Of a stretch of 64,000 bases of DNA, positions 1-8,268 are shown piece after piece. Each line of letters starts with the position of its first letter. The stretch's first letter is position 1. The translations under genes and the position numbers were made by a program. The stretch lies in NCBI RefSeq assembly GCF_002723835.1, contig NZ_BEWG01000115.1, positions 62,001 to 126,000 on the forward strand. Reading direction: 5' to 3'. The notes under the pieces were generated by a model. That model saw only the letters and a list, made by a program, of their open reading frames with translations, ran no database searches and was not told the DNA's origin. Source of the stretch: Mycobacterium sp. shizuoka-1 (GTDB lineage Bacteria; Actinomycetota; Actinomycetes; Mycobacteriales; Mycobacteriaceae).

Positions 1-147
1 CGCTACGTCGAGCGCCGGGCGGGTGACCCGGCCGTGCTGATCGCCTCGAGCGAGCGGGCCGTCACCGAGCTCGGCTGGCGTCCCCAGCACAGCTCGATTG
101 ACGAAATTGTCTCCGACGCTTGGGAGTTCACCACCCAAAGGGTGTGA
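1..147 (+). CDS. galE: UDP-glucose 4-epimerase (GalE-like), C-terminal end only
   Basis: The window opens inside this gene: frame 1 reads 48 residues and stops with TGA at 145-147. The segment R-Y-V-E-R-R-A-G-D-P-A followed by ASSERAVTELGWRP is the typical C-terminal signature of actinobacterial GalE-type extended short-chain dehydrogenases, which interconvert UDP-glucose and UDP-galactose in the cytoplasm. The NAD-binding Rossmann part and the YxxxK motif lie outside the window, so substrate specificity cannot be judged; another nucleotide-sugar epimerase is possible. Confidence 0.7.
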   Translation, partial: RYVERRAGDPAVLIASSERAVTELGWRPQHSSIDEIVSDAWEFTTQRV

Positions 148-255
148 GGGTGCACTTCGGCGCAGCGACACGCCGCATTCCCGGTCATTTCGCGCACGCT
201 CGTCATCCACAGGTCTGACTTTCTGTTCGGCTGATGAGCGTCCAGCATCACCTCC

Positions 256-1143
256 ATGGATGAGCGGCTTGTTGCCCTGTTCGAGAGACAGGGCGGGGTG
301 GCGACGACCGATCAAATCCGCGCCGTGGTGGGTCGACGCTATCTGGAGATGCTGCTGGAAAGCACTGCCGTTGAACGTATCTGGAGGGGCATCTACAGCC
401 TGGGCCCTGCCGATATGTCTCGGCGGCTGTTGGGTCTCGACCTGGCGTGCGGTGAGGTGGTCGGCATCTGCATGGCGACTGCGGCCGGCGTCTACGGCTT
501 CGACACCCAGAACGGCGCCGATCTGCACGTGTTGAATCCGGCCGGCCGCCAGCTCCGGTCCGGCGAGGGACTGGTGGTCCACCGTCGCGAGGGTGCGCCG
601 CTGATCATGCTGTCCGGTCGACCAGTGACGGCCCCGGCGTGGACAGCGGTCGAAGTGGCTCGGACCTTGCGGCGGCCGCGGGCGCTCGCGACACTCGACG
701 CAGCACTGCGATCGGGGCGCTGCGATGTATCGGCGTTGCAGCAGGCCGTGCTCGCACAGCAGGGACGGCGGGGGATCCTCGAGGTCAGGCGACTGCTTCC
801 GCTCGCCGACGGGCGAGCTGAGTCGCCGATGGAGAGCGAAGCCCGGCTGGTCATGATTGAGGGTGACCTGCCCAGCCCGGTCCTGCAGTTCGAAGTCGTC
901 GACTCTCGCGGACGATTGCGCAGACTGGACTTCGCCTGGCCGGCGCAGAGGGTCGCGGCAGAATACGACAGCGACGAATGGCACGTTGGGCCGGACGCGC
1001 TCCGGCGCGACAGGGCAAAACAGGCTGCGCTGCAAGATCTCGGATGGATCGTCGTGCCGATTGTCGCCGATGATGTCCGGCGTCAGCAGCGTGCGCTCGT
1101 CAACCGGATTCGTGCCCACTTGTCTGCCCGCGAGTGTGCGTGA
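256..1143 (+). CDS. DUF559 / AbiEi-like protein with PD-(D/E)xK nuclease-like C-terminus
   Basis: A 295-residue protein of a type common in mycobacteria. The N-terminal third (about residues 1-60, GGVATTDQIRAVVG then RIWRGIYSLG) resembles the winged-helix DNA-binding region of AbiEi-type antitoxins. The C-terminal third resembles DUF559/Vsr-like nuclease folds: an acidic ESPMESEARL helix, then LDFAWP (Asp225) and AAEYDSDEWH (Glu236, Asp238), then a strand ending GWIVVPI. This pattern fits a D...ExD metal site. No AbiEii toxin or methylase gene lies beside it, so a toxin-antitoxin or restriction role is not supported here. Function unknown. Confidence 0.75.
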   Translation: MDERLVALFERQGGVATTDQIRAVVGRRYLEMLLESTAVERIWRGIYSLGPADMSRRLLGLDLACGEVVGICMATAAGVYGFDTQNGADLHVLNPAGRQLRSGEGLVVHRREGAPLIMLSGRPVTAPAWTAVEVARTLRRPRALATLDAALRSGRCDVSALQQAVLAQQGRRGILEVRRLLPLADGRAESPMESEARLVMIEGDLPSPVLQFEVVDSRGRLRRLDFAWPAQRVAAEYDSDEWHVGPDALRRDRAKQAALQDLGWIVVPIVADDVRRQQRALVNRIRAHLSARECA

Positions 1144-1200
1144 AGTGTGCACTGCGCCGGCGTTTCGGCGTCGGTAAGCGCACGCTCGCGGCGAAGAGTG

Positions 1201-1686
1201 CTAACCGCCGCCGTGGCCGCCGGGGCCGATGTTGCGGGCTGGGCGGGTCCGCAGGTCGTGCACGTATTCGGCAGGTGCACCGGCGATTTCGGCGGCGTCG
1301 GCCATCACGCCGAGATAGCGCGCCGACGGCAGGCCGCCCTCCCAGGCGTCCAGCACGTACAGCCAGGCGAGCACGGGATCGGTTGTGGTGTCCGTAGATT
1401 CGCACTCGATGCGGCACCGGATCTTCTTGTGGAAGCCCAGCTCGGAGCCTTCCCAGCGGTCCAGGTTCTGCTCGTCTGCGGACGTCATGTCGTAGAGCAC
1501 CACGAACACCTTGGAGTCGGGGTCCTCGACCAGGGTGGCCAGCGCGCCCTCCCAGCCGATGTCCTCCCCGGCGAAGGTCAGCCGCCAGCCGTGCAGCCAG
1601 CCGGTGCCGGCCATCGGGGAATGCGGCGCACGCTCCAGCATCTGCTCGGGATGCATGTTGGACCCGTAGGCGGCGTAGAGCGGCAC
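1201..1686 (-). CDS. Gamma-glutamylcyclotransferase-like (GGCT/AIG2 fold) protein
   Basis: A 161-residue protein starting MPLYAAYGSNM; the YGSNM motif near residue 7 is the substrate-binding loop of the GGCT/AIG2 fold. The central WEGSELGFHKKI segment carries acidic residues where these enzymes place their catalytic Glu. The family releases 5-oxoproline from gamma-glutamyl compounds, but many bacterial members have unknown substrates. It ends in a Gly/His-rich tail. In M. tuberculosis the counterpart next to lpdA is, from memory, Rv3304. It is divergent from lpdA and convergent with the DUF559 gene. Confidence 0.75.
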   Translation of the reverse strand: MPLYAAYGSNMHPEQMLERAPHSPMAGTGWLHGWRLTFAGEDIGWEGALATLVEDPDSKVFVVLYDMTSADEQNLDRWEGSELGFHKKIRCRIECESTDTTTDPVLAWLYVLDAWEGGLPSARYLGVMADAAEIAGAPAEYVHDLRTRPARNIGPGGHGGG

Positions 1687-1750
1687 GGGGAAAGCCTAGA
1701 GCGTCTCGCCGCCAGGGGCGCAGGGAGTCGGGGAACTGGCGACCCGGGCT

Positions 1751-1830
1751 ACTAGGTTCGGTGGGCAGGAGCGCAGCGACCGGGGTGACTAGGTTCGGTG
1801 GGCAGGAGCGCAGCGACCCGGGCTACTAGG
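1751..1830. repeat. 37-bp direct tandem repeat, two copies plus 6 bp
   Basis: Copies run 1751-1787 and 1788-1824, with the first six bases (ACTAGG) repeated again at 1825-1830. The unit contains the core GGAGCGCAGCGACC. The array fills the region just 5' of the lpdA GTG. The same core recurs, in the same orientation relative to the downstream gene, upstream of the DUF1338 gene (29045-29147), and a shorter version lies inside accE5. Confidence 0.9.
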
Positions 1831-1838
1831 CTGAGCGC

Positions 1839-3254
1839 GTGACGACGCGGATCGTGATCATCGGTGGCGGGCCGGCAGGCTACGAGGCCGCGTTGGTCGC
1901 GGCGGGCCGCGGTAAGGACGTGGCCGAGGTCACGGTGGTGGACTGTGACGGCATCGGCGGCGCCTGCGTGTTGTTCGACTGCGTGCCGTCCAAGACGTTC
2001 ATCGCGTCGACCGGGGTGCGCACCGAGTTGCGCCGCGCGTCGGGGCTGGGGTTCGACATCGGGATCGACGACGCCAAGATCTCGTTGCCGCAGATCAACA
2101 ACCGGGTCAAGACCCTGGCCCGCTCCCAGTCCGCCGACATCGGCACTCAGCTGCTGCGCGAGAAGGTCAACGTGGTTGCGGGTCGCGGCGAGCTGATCGA
2201 CGCCGTGCCGGGGATGGCCCATCACCGGGTCCGGGTGACCGCCCCCAACGGCCAGGTCGGGGTGCTCAAGGCGGATGTGGTGTTGATCGCCACCGGCGCC
2301 AGCCCCCGGGTGCTGCCCAACGCGGTGCCCGACGGCGAGCGCATCCTGACCTGGCGGCAGCTCTACGACCTGCCCGAACTGCCCGAACACCTGGTGATCG
2401 TGGGCTCCGGGGTGACCGGCGCGGAGTTCTGCAACGCCTACACCGAGCTCGGCGTCACTGTCACAGTGGTGGCCAGCCGCGACCAGATCCTGCCGCACGA
2501 GGACAGTGACGCGGCCGCGGTGCTCGAGCAGGTCTTCGCCGAGCGCGGGGTGACGCTGGTCAAGAACGCGCGGGCCGAGTCGGTGCTGCGCAGCCCGAAC
2601 GGTGTGAAGGTCACCATGGCGGACGGCCGCGTCGTCGAGGGCAGCCACGCGCTGATGACCGTCGGCTCGGTGCCCAACACGTCTGGCCTGGGCCTCGAGC
2701 GGGTCGGAGTCGAGCTCGGAGCAGGCAACTACATCCCGGTGGACCGGGTGTCGCGGACGGCGGCCGCCGGCATCTACGCTGCCGGGGACTGCACCGGCCT
2801 GCTGCCGCTGGCGTCGGTGGCGGCCATGCAGGGCCGAATCGCGATGTATCACGCGCTGGGCGACGCGGTGGCCCCGATCCGGCTGCGCACGGTGGCCTCG
2901 GCCACGTTCACCAGGCCCGAGATCGCCGCGGTCGGGGTTCCGCAAACCGCGATCGACGATGGATCGGTGCCGGCCCGCACGATCATGCTGCCGCTGAACA
3001 CCAACGCGCGGGCCAAGATGTCGCTGCTGACCCGCGGCTTCGTCAAGATCTTCTGCCGCCCGGCGACCGGCGTGGTCATCGGCGGTGTGGTGGTGGCGCC
3101 GATCGCCTCCGAGCTGATCCTGCCGATCGCGCTGGCCGTGCAAAATCGCATCTCGGTGACCGATCTGGCGCAGACACTGTCGGTGTATCCGTCGTTGTCG
3201 GGGTCGATCGTCGAGGCTGCGCGCCGCCTGATGGCGCACGACGATCTCGACTAG
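1839..3254 (+). CDS. lpdA: NAD(P)H-quinone dehydrogenase LpdA (flavoprotein disulfide reductase family)
   Basis: A 471-residue flavoprotein with the FAD-binding GGGPAGYEAA near the start, an NAD(P) site VGSGVTGAEF around residue 190, and the second FAD motif IYAAGDCTG. It resembles M. tuberculosis LpdA (Rv3303c), which reduces quinones and is not a true lipoamide dehydrogenase. Cys43 and Cys48 form a CxxxxC pair (GGACVLFDCVPSK), but the C-terminal His-Glu dyad of disulfide reductases is absent: YPSLSGSIVEA stands in its place. The GTG start at 1839 directly follows a tandem repeat. glpD follows 10 bp downstream, so the two are probably co-transcribed. Confidence 0.92.
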   Translation: MTTRIVIIGGGPAGYEAALVAAGRGKDVAEVTVVDCDGIGGACVLFDCVPSKTFIASTGVRTELRRASGLGFDIGIDDAKISLPQINNRVKTLARSQSADIGTQLLREKVNVVAGRGELIDAVPGMAHHRVRVTAPNGQVGVLKADVVLIATGASPRVLPNAVPDGERILTWRQLYDLPELPEHLVIVGSGVTGAEFCNAYTELGVTVTVVASRDQILPHEDSDAAAVLEQVFAERGVTLVKNARAESVLRSPNGVKVTMADGRVVEGSHALMTVGSVPNTSGLGLERVGVELGAGNYIPVDRVSRTAAAGIYAAGDCTGLLPLASVAAMQGRIAMYHALGDAVAPIRLRTVASATFTRPEIAAVGVPQTAIDDGSVPARTIMLPLNTNARAKMSLLTRGFVKIFCRPATGVVIGGVVVAPIASELILPIALAVQNRISVTDLAQTLSVYPSLSGSIVEAARRLMAHDDLD

Positions 3255-3264
3255 CCTGGGGCCT

Positions 3265-5010
3265 ATGAGCGACCCGATCCTTCGACCGGGCACCGGTCAG
3301 ACCCTGCTCGGACCAGCCGAACGCGCGTGTGCCTGGGAGCGGCTGGGCAGCGAACAGTTCGACGTCGTCGTCATCGGTGGCGGGGTGGTCGGCGCGGGGT
3401 GCGCACTGGATGCGGCCACCCGCGGGCTCAAAGTGGCCCTGGTGGAAGCCCGCGACTTCGCCTCCGGAACCTCCAGTCGTAGCTCCAAGATGTTCCACGG
3501 CGGGCTGCGCTACCTGGAGCAGCTGGAGTTCGGGCTGGTGCGCGAGGCGCTGCACGAGCGCGAACTGTCGCTGACCACACTGGCGCCCCATCTGGTCAAG
3601 CCGCTGCCGTTCCTGTTCCCGCTGACCAAGCGTGTGTGGGAGCGGCCCTATGTCGCAGCGGGCATCTTCCTCTACGACCAGCTCGGCGGCGCGAAATCTG
3701 TTCCGCCGCAGAAGCATTTGACGAAGGCCGGGGCGTTGCGGCTGGCGCCCGGACTCAAGCGCAGTTCACTCATCGGCGGGATCCGCTATTACGACACCGT
3801 CGTCGACGATGCCCGGCACACCATGACCGTCGCGCGGACCGCCGCCCACTACGGCGCGGTGGTGCGCACCTCGACCCAGGTGGTGTCGCTGCTGCGGGAG
3901 GGCGACCGGGTGGTCGGCGTCACGATTCGCGACTCCGAGGACGGTGCGGTGGAGGAGGTCCGCGGCCACGTGGTGATCAACGCCACCGGGGTGTGGACCG
4001 ACGAGATCCAGGCGTTGAGCAAGGAGCGCGGCCGGTTCCGGGTGCGGGCTTCCAAGGGTGTGCACGTCGTGGTGCCGCGGGACCGGATCGTCTCCGAGGT
4101 GGCGATCATCCTGCGCACCGAGAAGTCGGTGCTGTTCGTGATCCCGTGGGGCACACACTGGATCATCGGCACCACTGACACGGACTGGAATCTGGACCTG
4201 GCCCACCCGGCGGCGACAAAGGCCGACATCGACTACATCCTCGGCCACGTCAACACGGTGCTGGCCACCCCGCTGACCCATGACGACATCGACGGGGTGT
4301 ACGCCGGGCTGCGGCCGCTGCTGGCCGGTGAGAGCGAGGAGACCTCCAAACTGTCCCGCGAGCATGCGGTCGCGGTGCCGTCGCCGGGGCTGGTGGCGAT
4401 CGCGGGCGGCAAGTACACGACGTATCGGGTGATGGCCGCCGACGCCGTCGACGCTGCCGCCGAGTACATCCCGGCCCGGGTTGCGCCCTCGATCACCGAG
4501 AAGGTGCCGCTGATGGGCGCCGACGGCTACTTCGCGCTGGTCAACCAGACGCAGAGCGTGGGAGCCCGCTACGACCTGCATCCCTACCGGGTGCGCCATC
4601 TGCTGGACCGGTATGGCTCGCTGATCGGGGACGTGCTGGCGTTGGCTGCCGACAAGCCCGAACTGCTCGAGCCGATCACCGATGCGCCGGTCTACCTCAA
4701 GGTCGAGGCCGCCTACGCCGTGGCCGCCGAGGGAGCCCTGCACCTGGAGGACATCCTGGCCCGCCGGATGCGGATCTCGATCGAATATCCGCACCGGGGA
4801 GTGGACTGCGCCCGGGAGGTCGCCGAGGTCGTCGCGCCATTCCTGAACTGGTCGCAGGCCGATATCGACCGCGAGGTGGCGACCTACCAGGCGCGGGTCG
4901 AAGCCGAGGTGCTCTCGCAGCGCCAGCCGGATGACGCCTCGGCCGACGCCCTGCGTGCGGCGGCGCCGGAAGCCCGGGCCGAGATCCTCGAACCGGTGCC
5001 ACTGAACTGA
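3265..5010 (+). CDS. glpD: Glycerol-3-phosphate dehydrogenase, FAD-dependent (GlpD)
   Basis: A 581-residue FAD enzyme that oxidises sn-glycerol-3-phosphate to dihydroxyacetone phosphate at the membrane and feeds electrons to quinone. Visible features are the dinucleotide motif VVIGGGVVGAGCALDA near residue 35, the GlpD signature SGTSSRSSKMFHGGLRYLEQ, and GGKYTTYRVMA towards the C-terminus, followed by the usual C-terminal cap domain. Length is normal. It lies 10 bp after lpdA and 7 bp before a pseudouridine synthase gene, suggesting one transcript. It corresponds by synteny to M. tuberculosis glpD2 (Rv3302c). Confidence 0.95.
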   Translation: MSDPILRPGTGQTLLGPAERACAWERLGSEQFDVVVIGGGVVGAGCALDAATRGLKVALVEARDFASGTSSRSSKMFHGGLRYLEQLEFGLVREALHERELSLTTLAPHLVKPLPFLFPLTKRVWERPYVAAGIFLYDQLGGAKSVPPQKHLTKAGALRLAPGLKRSSLIGGIRYYDTVVDDARHTMTVARTAAHYGAVVRTSTQVVSLLREGDRVVGVTIRDSEDGAVEEVRGHVVINATGVWTDEIQALSKERGRFRVRASKGVHVVVPRDRIVSEVAIILRTEKSVLFVIPWGTHWIIGTTDTDWNLDLAHPAATKADIDYILGHVNTVLATPLTHDDIDGVYAGLRPLLAGESEETSKLSREHAVAVPSPGLVAIAGGKYTTYRVMAADAVDAAAEYIPARVAPSITEKVPLMGADGYFALVNQTQSVGARYDLHPYRVRHLLDRYGSLIGDVLALAADKPELLEPITDAPVYLKVEAAYAVAAEGALHLEDILARRMRISIEYPHRGVDCAREVAEVVAPFLNWSQADIDREVATYQARVEAEVLSQRQPDDASADALRAAAPEARAEILEPVPLN

Positions 5011-5017
5011 GCGAGCC

Positions 5018-5875
5018 GTGAGACGACATGCTCCGCTGCCCGATCGCGACGGGCTGGGTCCGGCGCGAGTGCGGCTGCGTGGGGGAGCGGTGCTGGTCGA
5101 GCTGGCCGACCGGTTCGGTGCAGCCGCCGCCGAGAAGGTGTTCAACGGCGAGGTGGTCGACGCCGACGGCACGGTGATCACCGCGGCCACCGTATTGCCG
5201 CCGGGCGCGCACATCTACCTGTACCGCGACCTGCCCGACGAGGTGCCGGTGCCGTTCCCCGTCCCGGTGCTCTACCGGGACGACGACATCGTCGTCGTCG
5301 ACAAGCCGCACTTCCTGGCCACGATGCCCCGTGGTGGGCATGTCGCCCAGACGGCGCTGGTGCGGCTACGCCGTGAACTCGGCCTGCCGGAGCTCAGCCC
5401 GGCTCACCGGTTGGACCGGCTGACCGCCGGGGTGCTGATGTTCACCGTTCGTCGCGAGATTCGCGGTGCCTACCAGACGTTGTTCGCCCGCGGCCTGGTG
5501 GCCAAGACGTATCTGGCCCGGTCGTCGGCGGTGTCGCAGGTGGTGTTGCCGACAGTGGTGCGCAGCCGAATCCTCAAGGAGCGCGGCCGGTTACAAGCCT
5601 TCGAAGTGCCCGGCGAGCCGAATGCCGAGACCTCGGTGGAGCCGCTGGGAGACGGGCGCTACCGGCTGCGGCCGCGGACCGGGCGAACCCACCAATTGCG
5701 GGTGCACATGGCCTCGCTGGGCCTGCCGATCGACAACGACCCGCTCTATCCGCGGGTGATCGAGGTGGCCGCCGACGATTTCACCGCGCCGCTGCGGCTG
5801 GTGGCGCACCGGCTGGAGTTCGAGGATCCGCTCACCGGCACACAGCGGTCGTTCGAGAGCTCAACCGGTGTGTAG
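5018..5875 (+). CDS. RluA-type RNA pseudouridine synthase
   Basis: A 285-residue enzyme expected to isomerise specific uridines in rRNA or tRNA. The catalytic motif reads HRLDRLTAGVLMF, with the Asp of HRLD as nucleophile; the RTGRTHQLRVHMA segment and PLYPRV complete the RluA catalytic domain. A short N-terminal region (residues about 15-75) resembles an S4-like RNA-binding segment. The start is GTG at 5018, 7 bp after glpD. The 3' end overlaps the convergent AraC gene by 15 bp. The modified position cannot be deduced. Confidence 0.88.
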   Translation: MRRHAPLPDRDGLGPARVRLRGGAVLVELADRFGAAAAEKVFNGEVVDADGTVITAATVLPPGAHIYLYRDLPDEVPVPFPVPVLYRDDDIVVVDKPHFLATMPRGGHVAQTALVRLRRELGLPELSPAHRLDRLTAGVLMFTVRREIRGAYQTLFARGLVAKTYLARSSAVSQVVLPTVVRSRILKERGRLQAFEVPGEPNAETSVEPLGDGRYRLRPRTGRTHQLRVHMASLGLPIDNDPLYPRVIEVAADDFTAPLRLVAHRLEFEDPLTGTQRSFESSTGV

Positions 5876-6862
5876 TCGTTTGCGGTAGGCGGCCGGCCCG
5901 CTTCCGAACCAGCGGCGACACGAGCGGGTGAGCACACTCTGCTCAGCGTAGCCGAGTTCACGAGCCAAGTGCGACAACGTTATTCGGGTGTCCCGCAGAT
6001 AGCGTTCGGCAAGCTCGCGGCGGACCTCGTCGACGATGGCGGCGAAGGTGGTGTCGTCGGCGGTCAGTCTGCGCTGCAACGCCTTGGGATGCAGGTGTAG
6101 CTGCTCGGCGATCAGGTCGAGGGTCACCGTGCCGCTCGGCAGCAGCTGACGCACCAACGTCCGTACCGACGCGACGATGCGTGGCTCGGCGATGGTGATG
6201 GTGCTGAGGTAGTGGACGACGGCGTCGTGGGCCAGCTGGTCGCGCTGCAGCGGACGGGACAGGTCTGCAGTACGGATGGTGAAACCCATTGCCCGCTCGT
6301 CGAATACCGGCCGGCAGCCGAAGTAGTCCCAGTAGTCCTCGACCGTGGTGAGCGGCTCGTGCGGCACATGCACCGACAGTGGGCAGTAGTGCGCGCCGAG
6401 CAGGAAGCGCAGTACCCGGAGCGTGACACCGAGGGAAAGTTCGTTGCCCTGGGGATGCAGGGGCAGGTCGGCGCCGACCATCAGGTATTCGATGAAGGTG
6501 CACTCCGGGTCGGCCAGTGTCGTGGTGCGCAAGCTGATCGCCGGGCTGTAGGCGGACAGGAAGTTCTCGAAGATGCGCAGTGCGTCGGCCACCGTGCCGG
6601 CGGTGCGGGCGGCGACGCCGACCGGCCCGAGGATCTCGATGCCCTGCAGCCGGGCGAGCCGTCGGCCGAAGTCCGGGGTTTCGGTCACCTCCGCGGCCGC
6701 CTCGATGGCGGCGGCCACCCTCGGCAGGGGCACGAACACGTCGTCACGCCCTACCGCGTCGGGCTCGAGTCCTACCGCGGCCATCAGCAGGCCGGGGTCC
6801 GCGCCGAGCTGGGTGACCAGCTTCGGGAAGTTCGACAGCGACGTGCCGCGCACGATCGACAT
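5861..6862 (-). CDS. AraC-family transcriptional regulator with arabinose-binding-like N-terminal domain
   Basis: About 333 residues from the ATG at 6862 (MSIVRGTSLSNFPKL). An upstream TTG at 6901 is also in frame but less likely. The N-terminal 200 residues match the AraC_binding/Arabinose_bd type found in mycobacterial OruR-like regulators. The C-terminal ~100 residues form the two helix-turn-helix units: LIAEQLHLHPKALQRRL and ITLSHLARELGYAEQSVLTRSCRRWFG. It is divergent from an alpha/beta hydrolase gene across 80 bp and is the obvious candidate regulator of it. The effector is unknown. Confidence 0.88.
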   Translation of the reverse strand: MSIVRGTSLSNFPKLVTQLGADPGLLMAAVGLEPDAVGRDDVFVPLPRVAAAIEAAAEVTETPDFGRRLARLQGIEILGPVGVAARTAGTVADALRIFENFLSAYSPAISLRTTTLADPECTFIEYLMVGADLPLHPQGNELSLGVTLRVLRFLLGAHYCPLSVHVPHEPLTTVEDYWDYFGCRPVFDERAMGFTIRTADLSRPLQRDQLAHDAVVHYLSTITIAEPRIVASVRTLVRQLLPSGTVTLDLIAEQLHLHPKALQRRLTADDTTFAAIVDEVRRELAERYLRDTRITLSHLARELGYAEQSVLTRSCRRWFGSGPAAYRKRLHTG

Positions 6863-6942
6863 GCACACCAGTGTCCTGGAAAGCCAAGTTTTTGTCCTCA
6901 ATTGTCAAGACGTGAGGGTGGGTCGCGGACCAGCATCAAGAC

Positions 6943-7818
6943 ATGACGTCCCTGCAGTCCCGGCGGGTCACCGTCGCAGGCATCACCACATCGGTGCTGG
7001 TCGGAGGTGGCGGTGCACCGGGTGAAGCGGTGGTGTTCGTGCACGGCAACCCCGGCGCCGGCGCGGACTGGATGCCACTGCTGACCCGAGTCGCCGAGTT
7101 CGCCACCGTCGTCGCCCCGGACCTGCCGGGCTTCGGCGCCGCCGACGCGCGGGCCGACGGCGACTACACCGTGAATGGATACGCCAGGTTCCTCGACGGG
7201 CTGATCGCGCAGCTCGGCATCGGCCGGGTCCACCTCGTGGCCCACGACTTCGGTGGTCCGTTCGCGGTTGCCTGGGCCGCCGATCACCCGGACCAGGTCG
7301 CCAGCATCACCTTGGTCAACACCGGCGTGATGATCGGCTACCGCTGGCACCGGATGGCGCGGGTGTGGCGCACGCCGCTGGTCGGCGAGTTCATGATGCG
7401 TCGGACGACGCTCCCGCTCGCCCGGGCGGTGCTGGGCCGGGAGAACCCCGGCCTGCCGCGCGAGTGGGTGGACACGGTGGCCCGCCATCTGGTGCGCGAC
7501 GAGACCAAGCGCGCGGTGCTCAGGCTCTACCGGTCGACCCGGGTCAAGGACATCACCGCGCTGGTGCCGCGGCTGCGCGCCGGCGACCACGACGCCCTGG
7601 TGGTCTTCGGTGGAGCCGATCGCTACATCCCGGTCGCCCAGGCCCACCGCCAACCACAGGCGTTTCCCCGCGCGGAGATTCATGTCCTGCCGGGGCTCGG
7701 CCATTGGCCGTGGCTGGAGTCCACCGACCGGGTCGCCGAGTTCGTGGTGCCCTTCCTGCGCCGCCGAGTCGGCGCTGTGACTTCTGATAACCAACTCGCA
7801 CAAGGAGATTCGATATGA
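6943..7818 (+). CDS. Alpha/beta-fold hydrolase with Asp nucleophile (epoxide hydrolase/dehalogenase-like)
   Basis: A 291-residue hydrolase. The oxyanion motif HGNPG is at residue 34. The nucleophile elbow reads VAHDFGG with Asp102 rather than Ser, and the catalytic His is His254 (GLGHWPW). An Asp nucleophile points to the epoxide hydrolase/haloalkane dehalogenase branch rather than an esterase. The substrate is unknown. The gene overlaps the DUF1330 gene start by 4 bp, so the two are probably translated together, and it is divergent from the AraC regulator. Confidence 0.85.
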   Translation: MTSLQSRRVTVAGITTSVLVGGGGAPGEAVVFVHGNPGAGADWMPLLTRVAEFATVVAPDLPGFGAADARADGDYTVNGYARFLDGLIAQLGIGRVHLVAHDFGGPFAVAWAADHPDQVASITLVNTGVMIGYRWHRMARVWRTPLVGEFMMRRTTLPLARAVLGRENPGLPREWVDTVARHLVRDETKRAVLRLYRSTRVKDITALVPRLRAGDHDALVVFGGADRYIPVAQAHRQPQAFPRAEIHVLPGLGHWPWLESTDRVAEFVVPFLRRRVGAVTSDNQLAQGDSI

Positions 7819-8219
7819 ACCATGCTGTGGACGATCGTCCGGTGAACCTCAAGGCGTTCGCCAATCTGCCCGCGGACGCGCCGGTGGTGATGATCAACCT
7901 GCTGAAGTTCCACGAGGGCGACGGGCTGGCGCACTACCTGCGCTACATCGAGGCGGTGCAGCCGCATCTGGAGCGGGTGGGCGGTTCGGTGCGCTATGCG
8001 GGGACTACGCCGTACAGCATCATCGGTGACGGTGATCGCCCGTGGTGGGACGCCATCCTGGTGGTCGAGTATCCGTCACCGCAGGCGTTCGTCGACATGG
8101 TGCTGGACCCGGAATACCAGAAGGTTCACGAGCATCGGGCGGCCGCGTTGGAGCGAGGCGATCTGGTCGCCACCTCCCAGTGGATGTTGGGCGCTGGGGA
8201 CGCAATGCCCTCGCGGTGA
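7815..8219 (+). CDS. DUF1330 family protein (dimeric alpha-beta barrel)
   Basis: A 134-residue protein with the DUF1330 layout: PVVMINLLKF at the start of the first strand, HYLRYIEAVQPHLERVGG, then WDAILVVEYPSPQAFVDMVLDPEYQKVHEHRAAAL split over the second half. Members adopt a ferredoxin-like dimeric fold and are mostly uncharacterised. The ATG at 7815 overlaps the hydrolase stop (ATGA-type junction) and is preceded by AAGGAG. Co-regulation with the hydrolase by the divergent AraC protein is inferred. Confidence 0.85.
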   Translation: MNHAVDDRPVNLKAFANLPADAPVVMINLLKFHEGDGLAHYLRYIEAVQPHLERVGGSVRYAGTTPYSIIGDGDRPWWDAILVVEYPSPQAFVDMVLDPEYQKVHEHRAAALERGDLVATSQWMLGAGDAMPSR

Positions 8220-8268
8220 TGACCTTCGGTCCCTAGTCGCCAATTGTGAACTGCATCACCCTCTAGGT

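Noticed and set aside
256..1143. AbiE toxin-antitoxin pair
   Set aside because: No AbiEii nucleotidyltransferase gene is adjacent; the downstream gene is a GGCT-like protein on the opposite strand.
1752..3293. Long antisense reading frame (513 codons) opposite lpdA
   Set aside because: It is composed of His/Arg/Gly/Asp-rich low-information sequence typical of the complement of a G/C-rich gene, while the plus strand has clear FAD and NAD motifs.
8215..8240. Possible DosR (dormancy) box before the DUF1269 gene
   Set aside because: GACCTTCGGTCCC looks similar, but the spacing between the half-sites is one base too long and the left half does not match GGGAC.
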